A DNA stretch of 8,938 bases. Origin: JAEKLB01 sp050249235 (GTDB lineage Bacteria; Actinomycetota; Acidimicrobiia; Acidimicrobiales; CADCSY01). The DNA is taken from contig JBFWQW010000114.1 of the NCBI GenBank assembly GCA_050249235.1, positions 1 to 8,938 of the forward strand, given 5' to 3'. This document shows, in pieces, positions 5,749-8,938 of the stretch. Below the pieces are notes generated by a model. That model had not been told where the DNA came from. It saw only the letters and a list, made by a program, of their open reading frames with translations, and ran no database searches. The number at the start of each line of letters is the position of its first letter. The first letter of the stretch is position 1. The position numbers were made by a program, and so were the translations under genes.

Positions 5749-5754
5749 AACCTA
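5749..5754 (-). promoter_or_regulatory. -10 box for the UbiB-like gene, leaderless
   Basis: TAGGTT on the minus strand matches TANNNT and ends 8 nt before the GTG at 5740, which lacks a Shine-Dalgarno. The geometry equals that of the sulfur-carrier promoter at 3691-3686. Confidence 0.4.
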
Positions 5755-5773
5755 CCGGTGCGTTCGGGGGCCA

Positions 5774-5779
5774 TACCCT
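5774..5779 (+). promoter_or_regulatory. -10 box for the coiled-coil gene, leaderless
   Basis: TACCCT matches TANNNT and is followed by 6 nt and then the GTG at 5786, the same spacing as at the phosphatase gene. No Shine-Dalgarno is present. The box helps fix this start. Confidence 0.45.
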
Positions 5780-5785
5780 GGCCGG

Positions 5786-6634
5786 GTGACGCCCGACGAG
5801 CTGCTCCGACAGGCCGAGGAGGTCATCGAGGGATGGCTCTGCGACGTCGACGAGGCCTACGACGGCATCCTCACCGAGGCGAACCAGCAGGCCACGGCGG
5901 TCGTGGCCGAGGCCGAGGCCCAGGCGTCGAAGCTCACCGCCGCGGCCCGCGACGAGGCCGAGGAGCTGGTGGCGGCAGCCCGCGTCGAGGCCCGGCGGAT
6001 CCTCGACGAGGCGCGGGAGACGGCGGTGCGCCTCACCCGCGAGATCGTCGCCGAGATCGCCAACATCCGCCGGATCGCAGCCGAGCCGGTGGTGGCCAGG
6101 CCCGCTCCCCCGCCCCCCGCGACCGCGCCCCCCGCGTCCGCGCCGGCCAGACCCGAGGCGCCGCAACCGGTCGCGGCCGGGTCCGGGGTGGCCGGGCCGA
6201 GCCGGCCGACGGAGCCGGCGGCGGCCACCGCCCCCGCCCCGGTCACCGGTGTGGCCCGGACCTCCGTGCCGCCGGCGACGGCCCCGACGGCGCCCACCGC
6301 ATCCGGGCTGCCCAGGTCGGCGACGGTCGTCCCGACGCCGGCAGCCACGCCACCCCTGCCGGTCGGCTCGGCGGACGGGCCGCCCACCCCGGCGGACACC
6401 GGGCCGCCACCGGCGACCGGGTCCGCTCCACCCACCCTCGCCGAGCGCCTGTCCACCGCCGGTCGGGCCCGGACGACCGCGCCGGATGCCCCGCCGACGG
6501 CCACGACCCCGGTGACGGACGACCGTGCCGCCGCACCCCCGCCCATCCCGCCCGCCGGTGGCGACGACGGGCCGGCGCCAGCGCCGGCGCCGGTGAGGGC
6601 CGGCTTCCTGCGCCGCCTCTTCGGCCGGGGCTGA
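5786..6634 (+). CDS. Coiled-coil protein with long Pro/Ala-rich tail and basic C-terminal end, function unknown
   Basis: The 282-residue protein has three parts. Residues 1-28 form an acidic start (T-P-D-E-L-L-R-Q-A-E-E). Residues 29-98 are a long helix rich in Ala, Glu and Arg, with the A-x-x-x-A/E spacing typical of coiled coils of DivIVA-like or ATP-synthase b-subunit-like proteins. Residues 101-268 are Pro/Ala/Thr-rich, low complexity and probably disordered. The protein ends in G-F-L-R-R-L-F-G-R-G, a short amphipathic basic tail that could touch the membrane. There is no signal peptide or transmembrane helix. I do not recognise a named family; similarity to DivIVA is only in composition. 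The GTG start is supported by the -10 box at 5774-5779. The gene diverges from the UbiB-like gene (45-bp gap) and converges with the secreted metalloprotease (16-bp gap). Confidence 0.72.
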   Translation: MTPDELLRQAEEVIEGWLCDVDEAYDGILTEANQQATAVVAEAEAQASKLTAAARDEAEELVAAARVEARRILDEARETAVRLTREIVAEIANIRRIAAEPVVARPAPPPPATAPPASAPARPEAPQPVAAGSGVAGPSRPTEPAAATAPAPVTGVARTSVPPATAPTAPTASGLPRSATVVPTPAATPPLPVGSADGPPTPADTGPPPATGSAPPTLAERLSTAGRARTTAPDAPPTATTPVTDDRAAAPPPIPPAGGDDGPAPAPAPVRAGFLRRLFGRG

Positions 6635-6660
6635 CCGGCCGGTTTGGCACTCAGCCCGGC
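6624..6660. terminator. Bidirectional hairpin spanning both convergent stop codons
   Basis: GGGCTGA (6628-6634) pairs with TCAGCCC (6651-6657). After one bulged G at 6627 the stem continues with GCC (6624-6626) and GGC (6658-6660), giving 10 bp in all. Both TGA stops are inside the stem. The 16-nt loop itself contains CCGGCCGG. Confidence 0.5.
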
Positions 6661-8225
6661 GGGACCACCGTGAGGCACCCGCCGGCCGAGCCGAGCCGGG
6701 CCAGGCCGTTGCGGTCGCCGGCGGCCCAGCCGTCGGGCGACGAGCTCGACAGCGCGCCGTAGAGGAGCTGCGAGGGGTCGCCCACGTGGTCGAGGCCGAC
6801 GAGGTGGCCGAGCTCGTGGAGGATGAGGTTGCCCCGCGTCGCGCCCGGCCCGAAGCCAGGGGTGAGGCCCGTCTGATCGGTGTCGAGCAGGACCTGGCCG
6901 GTCACGAAGGCCTTGTCGTAGGTGGGGTTGCCCTCGATCCACACCGCCTTCGACCCGCCGTAGCCGAGCGTGGGCCCGGCCAGGTGGGTCCAGACGACGA
7001 GGACCGGCTTCCACGCGCCGCCCTGCGACGCCGACCAGCCGCCGGTCCGCTCGCCCTCGCTGGTCGTCCCGGCGTCGCGGAACGTGAGTCCGGTCTGGGC
7101 CGAGAGGCGGCTGAAGGCCTCCCGCACCTCGGCCACCCCACCGGGCGGAGCGCCGGAGGGGTTGATCGTGTAGTCGACGACCGAGCAGGGGTTGTAGCGG
7201 ACCGGCCCGCCGGTCTTCGGGTCGATCGAGAGGAAGGCGTAGCTGTCGCTCCCGGGACCCGCCCCGCCGGTCCCGCTCAGGACGCCGCCCGTCGACGTGG
7301 CCAGCCAGAAGCCCTGACCGCTCGGGGTGCGGGCCATGCCGACCACCGGGGCCGGGGCCCAGGCCGGCTGGTAGGCCGGCGCCGAGCCGTGGGCACCGAC
7401 CGCCCCGCCCGCCCCGGCCAGCCAGTAGCCCCCGCCGTCGGCGGTCGCGGCCATCGACACGACCGCCTGGCCCAGGCCGCCGCCGCCGTTCGACCCGTGG
7501 AAGGTGGCGTCGCCGAAGGTGAAGACGCCCCCGTCGGCCGCCACCAACCAGTAGCCGCCGCCCGACGGGGACGGCGCGCCGCCAACGATGGGCTGGAGCA
7601 GGGTGATGGCGCCGGTCGAGCCGTGGAACCGGGCGTCGCCGAAGCTGAACACGCCGCCGTCGCGGGCGATCAGCCAGTAGCCGGCGCCCGACGGCGTGGC
7701 CGCCATCCCCACGATCGGCTGGTTGAGCACGATGGCCCCGGTCGAGCCGAAGAACCGGGCGTCGCCGAAGCTGAAGATGCCGCCGTCGGAGGCGACGAGC
7801 CAGTAGCCGGCGCCCGACGGCGTGGCCGCCATCCCCACGATCGGCTGGTTGAGCACGATGGCCCCGGTCGAGCCGTGGAACGTGGCGTCGCCGAAGCTGA
7901 AGATCCCGCCGTCCCGGGCCACCAGCCAGTACCCGCTGCCGGCCGACGCGGCCATGCCCACCACCGGCTGGGCCAGGGAGGCCCCGGCCAGCGAGCCGTG
8001 GTCGACGGCGTCGCCGAAGCTGCCGACCGCCCCGCCCCCCATCTCCTCCGAGGGCTCTCCCAGCACGACGGCGTCCGCCCAGTCCTCGTCGCCGACCGCA
8101 CCGGCCGCGCCGGGTCCGACCGGTGCCGGGCCGGCCAGCCCGGCCACGAGCGCGAGGGACACCAGCCCCGCCAGCACGGTACGACGCCGGACCACCCCAC
8201 TCGCCACGGTGAGTGGTGTCGGCAT
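6651..8225 (-). CDS. Secreted protein: six 42-residue repeats plus metzincin-type zinc metalloprotease domain
   Basis: The 524-residue protein begins with an export signal (V-R-R-R-T-V-L then a hydrophobic stretch to about residue 31, Tat-like but also compatible with Sec). Residues 67-318 hold six copies of a 42-residue unit (five clear, the last degenerate) with core GYWLVASDGGIFSFGDA, probably a beta-propeller or similar beta fold for binding. The C-terminal part (about 329-524) is a peptidase-like domain with H-E-L-G-H-L-V-G-L-D-H at 470-480, the metzincin zinc site (His470, His474, His480, catalytic Glu471). At the Met-turn the expected L-M-Y is L-L-Y (487-489). Cys347 and Cys517 may form a disulfide. 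ATG 8225 is chosen because the signal peptide starts there; in-frame sequence further up is not signal-like. Substrate unknown. Divergent from the Rrf2 regulator by 73 bp. Confidence 0.88.
   Translation of the reverse strand: MPTPLTVASGVVRRRTVLAGLVSLALVAGLAGPAPVGPGAAGAVGDEDWADAVVLGEPSEEMGGGAVGSFGDAVDHGSLAGASLAQPVVGMAASAGSGYWLVARDGGIFSFGDATFHGSTGAIVLNQPIVGMAATPSGAGYWLVASDGGIFSFGDARFFGSTGAIVLNQPIVGMAATPSGAGYWLIARDGGVFSFGDARFHGSTGAITLLQPIVGGAPSPSGGGYWLVAADGGVFTFGDATFHGSNGGGGLGQAVVSMAATADGGGYWLAGAGGAVGAHGSAPAYQPAWAPAPVVGMARTPSGQGFWLATSTGGVLSGTGGAGPGSDSYAFLSIDPKTGGPVRYNPCSVVDYTINPSGAPPGGVAEVREAFSRLSAQTGLTFRDAGTTSEGERTGGWSASQGGAWKPVLVVWTHLAGPTLGYGGSKAVWIEGNPTYDKAFVTGQVLLDTDQTGLTPGFGPGATRGNLILHELGHLVGLDHVGDPSQLLYGALSSSSPDGWAAGDRNGLARLGSAGGCLTVVPPG
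7272..8027 (-). repeat. Tandem 126-bp (42-codon) coding repeats
   Basis: Six in-frame units of about 126 bp encode the repeat domain of the secreted metalloprotease. Two neighbouring units share an uninterrupted 78-nt identical run, 7672-7749 and 7798-7875, exactly 126 bp apart, while the outer units have drifted. This points to a recent unit duplication or gene conversion in the middle of the array. Confidence 0.9.
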
Positions 8226-8298
8226 CTCACTGCAGGTGGTTGAGCCTCGCGACCGAGAAGAACCGCAGCTGCCAGACTCGGCCGGTGGGGCGGGTCCG

Positions 8299-8757
8299 AT
8301 GCGGGTGACGGCCAAGGTCGACTACGCCGTGCGCGCCCTCACCGAGCTGGCCGCGGCCGGACGGGGCGCCACCCTGAAGGGCGACCGGGTGGCCGAGGCC
8401 CAGGGCCTGCCGGTGAAGTTCCTCGAGAACATCCTGGCCGAGCTGCGCCGGGCCGGGATCGTCGCCAGCCAGCGGGGCTCCGACGGCGGCTATCGCCTGG
8501 CCCGCGACCCGGCCACCGTCACCGTGGCCGACGTCATCCGGGCCGTCGAGGGACCCCTCGCCGACGTCCACGGCACCCCACCGGAGGAGCTCGACCTCCC
8601 CGGTCCGGCCGCCCCGCTCCGCGAGGTCTGGCTGGCCACCCGGGCCGCCCTGCGCAGCGTGCTCGAGCGCGTCACCATCGCCGACGTGGCCAGCGGCGTC
8701 ATGCCCCCCGAGGTGACCGCCCTCCTGGCCGATCCGGAGGCCTGGTCCCGCCGGTGA
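8299..8757 (+). CDS. Rrf2-family transcriptional regulator without cysteine ligands
   Basis: The 152-residue protein is a DNA-binding winged-helix regulator. It opens M-R-V-T-A-K-V-D-Y-A-V-R-A-L-T-E-L and continues with the family's helix-turn-helix and wing: V-K-F-L-E-N-I-L-A-E-L-R-R-A-G-I-V, then S-Q-R-G-S-D-G-G-Y-R-L-A, then the V-A-D-V-I-R-A-V-E-G linker to the dimerisation helix. Iron-sulfur Rrf2 proteins (IscR, NsrR) use three cysteines after that point; this protein has no cysteine at all, so it should be a cluster-free sensor of the CymR-like kind or sense through another ligand. ATG 8299 places the family's conserved start at residue 1; there is no strong Shine-Dalgarno. It diverges from the secreted metalloprotease, a plausible but unproven target, and is followed by tRNA-Lys 19 bp later. 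Confidence 0.9.
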   Translation: MRVTAKVDYAVRALTELAAAGRGATLKGDRVAEAQGLPVKFLENILAELRRAGIVASQRGSDGGYRLARDPATVTVADVIRAVEGPLADVHGTPPEELDLPGPAAPLREVWLATRAALRSVLERVTIADVASGVMPPEVTALLADPEAWSRR

Positions 8758-8763
8758 CCCCCG

Positions 8764-8769
8764 TACGCT
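8764..8769 (+). promoter_or_regulatory. -10 box of the tRNA-Lys gene
   Basis: TACGCT matches TANNNT and ends 7 nt before the mature 5' end of the tRNA, so transcription could begin at or next to G8777 and need little or no 5' trimming. A -35 is not recognisable; the region lies at the 3' end of the Rrf2 gene. Confidence 0.4.
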
Positions 8770-8776
8770 CCCGGGC

Positions 8777-8849
8777 GGGCCGCTAGCTCATCGGGTAGAG
8801 CAGGAGACTTTTAATCTTCAGGCGCCGGGTTCGAGCCCCGGGCGGCCCA
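8777..8849 (+). tRNA. tRNA-Lys, anticodon UUU
   Basis: A complete 73-nt cloverleaf. Acceptor GGGCCGC (8777-8783) pairs with GCGGCCC (8842-8848). The D arm is GCTC/GAGC, the anticodon stem GGAGA/TCTTC has one G-U pair, and the loop is C-T-TTT-A-A, giving anticodon UUU. The variable loop is AGGCG and the T arm is CCGGG-TTCGAGC-CCCGG. The discriminator base is A8849. The next bases are CCC, so the 3' CCA is not encoded and must be added by the nucleotidyltransferase. All stems are perfect apart from the one wobble pair, so it should be functional. Confidence 0.96.
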
Positions 8850-8938
8850 CCCACCACGAAGTACTTCGGACACCGGCATCAACAGCACGTGCGGCTGCAC
8901 CTCGAGCGCCGCTGCGACGAGCGGGATGTCCTTCAGCC
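8811..8938 (-). other. Partial minus-strand reading frame running into tRNA-Lys (doubtful gene)
   Basis: From the right edge a minus-strand frame is open for 41 codons, starting L-K-D-I-P-L-V-A-A-A-L-E-V-Q-P-H, and stops at 8811 inside the antisense of the tRNA anticodon region. The 29 residues outside the tRNA look protein-like and faintly recall the C-terminal end of PIN-domain proteins; the last 12 are tRNA antisense. It could be the 3' end of a real gene extended into the tRNA, a remnant, or chance. Apart from this, 8850-8938 contains only the 12-bp palindrome at 8857-8868. Confidence 0.25.
8857..8868. repeat. 12-bp perfect palindrome after tRNA-Lys
   Basis: CGAAGTACTTCG lies 8 bp downstream of the tRNA discriminator base. 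It is less GC-rich than its surroundings. It could be a weak processing or termination hairpin, or a protein site; nothing distinguishes these. Confidence 0.4.

Noticed and set aside
3441..5774. Minus-strand open frame of 777 codons joining the kinase region to the sulfur carrier
   Set aside because: It is out of frame with the UbiB-like kinase, whose motifs are complete in another frame, and antisense to the phosphatase. Only the final 78 codons, starting at ATG 3677, are the sulfur carrier; no fusion exists.
3758..6634. Very long plus-strand open frame (958 codons) across the phosphatase and kinase region
   Set aside because: It reads the phosphatase out of frame and the kinase antisense, with Gly/Arg/Pro-biased composition typical of high-GC shadow frames. 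Only its last part, from 5786, is a real gene.
7272..8027. CRISPR-like array suggested by regular repeats
   Set aside because: The 126-bp period is an exact multiple of three, lies in one open frame with a conserved peptide unit, and has no short repeat/spacer structure.
6786..8243. Plus-strand open frame antisense to the secreted metalloprotease (485 codons)
   Set aside because: Its repeats are mirror images of the coding repeats on the minus strand; it lacks recognisable motifs and is explained by GC-rich codon bias.
8226..8298. Rrf2 operator candidate with interrupted symmetry (GGTT...AACC around CTCG/CGAG)
   Set aside because: Arms are only 4 bp with mismatched middle parts; too weak to call as a binding site.
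8850..8853. Encoded CCA tail of tRNA-Lys
   Set aside because: The bases directly after the discriminator A8849 are CCC, so CCA is not encoded at the correct place; the later CCA is out of register.

Overview
The window is very GC-rich DNA from a high-GC actinobacterium. Short intergenic gaps, several GTG starts, apparent leaderless promoters, a tRNA gene without an encoded CCA and a secreted protein built on GYWLV..DGGxFsFGDA repeats make the class Acidimicrobiia or a close relative my best guess. That placement is inference from sequence style; no marker gene proves it.

Layout. Positions 1-313 (minus) hold the N-terminal third of an IS110-family transposase that runs off the left edge. The 260 bp upstream of it would be the element's left non-coding end, the place where IS110-group elements encode a bridge RNA. 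Next come sodA (574-1194, minus) and, divergent from it, a two-gene overlapping unit: a PuuD-like urate-oxidase membrane domain (1308-2036) and a cupredoxin lipoprotein (2033-2383). Convergent to that unit is a minus-strand pair, a MoaD/ThiS-like sulfur carrier (3441-3677) overlapping a CdsA-like membrane protein (2399-3448). A histidine phosphatase (3702-4292, plus) diverges from the sulfur carrier. A UbiB/ABC1 kinase-like protein (4313-5740, minus) is convergent to the phosphatase and divergent from a coiled-coil, Pro/Ala-rich protein (5786-6634, plus). A secreted repeat-plus-metzincin protein (6651-8225, minus) is divergent from an Rrf2-type regulator (8299-8757, plus). tRNA-Lys(UUU) follows (8777-8849). 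The last 89 bp hold only a doubtful partial minus-strand reading frame.

How it works together. Most of the window is chromosomal housekeeping: oxidative-stress defence, sulfur transfer, a quinone-biosynthesis-type kinase and membrane proteins. It is arranged as alternating divergent and convergent pairs with tiny gaps. At two divergent junctions, TANNNT -10 boxes sit 6-8 nt before the start codons, suggesting leaderless mRNAs. At three convergent junctions, the paired TGA stops lie inside inverted repeats. The least ordinary items are the IS110 left end with candidate bridge RNA, the PuuD-like domain lacking cytochrome c but coupled to a type-1 copper lipoprotein, and the repeat/metalloprotease protein with a leucine at the Met-turn. 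I did not find a convincing new multi-gene defence or biosynthetic system.
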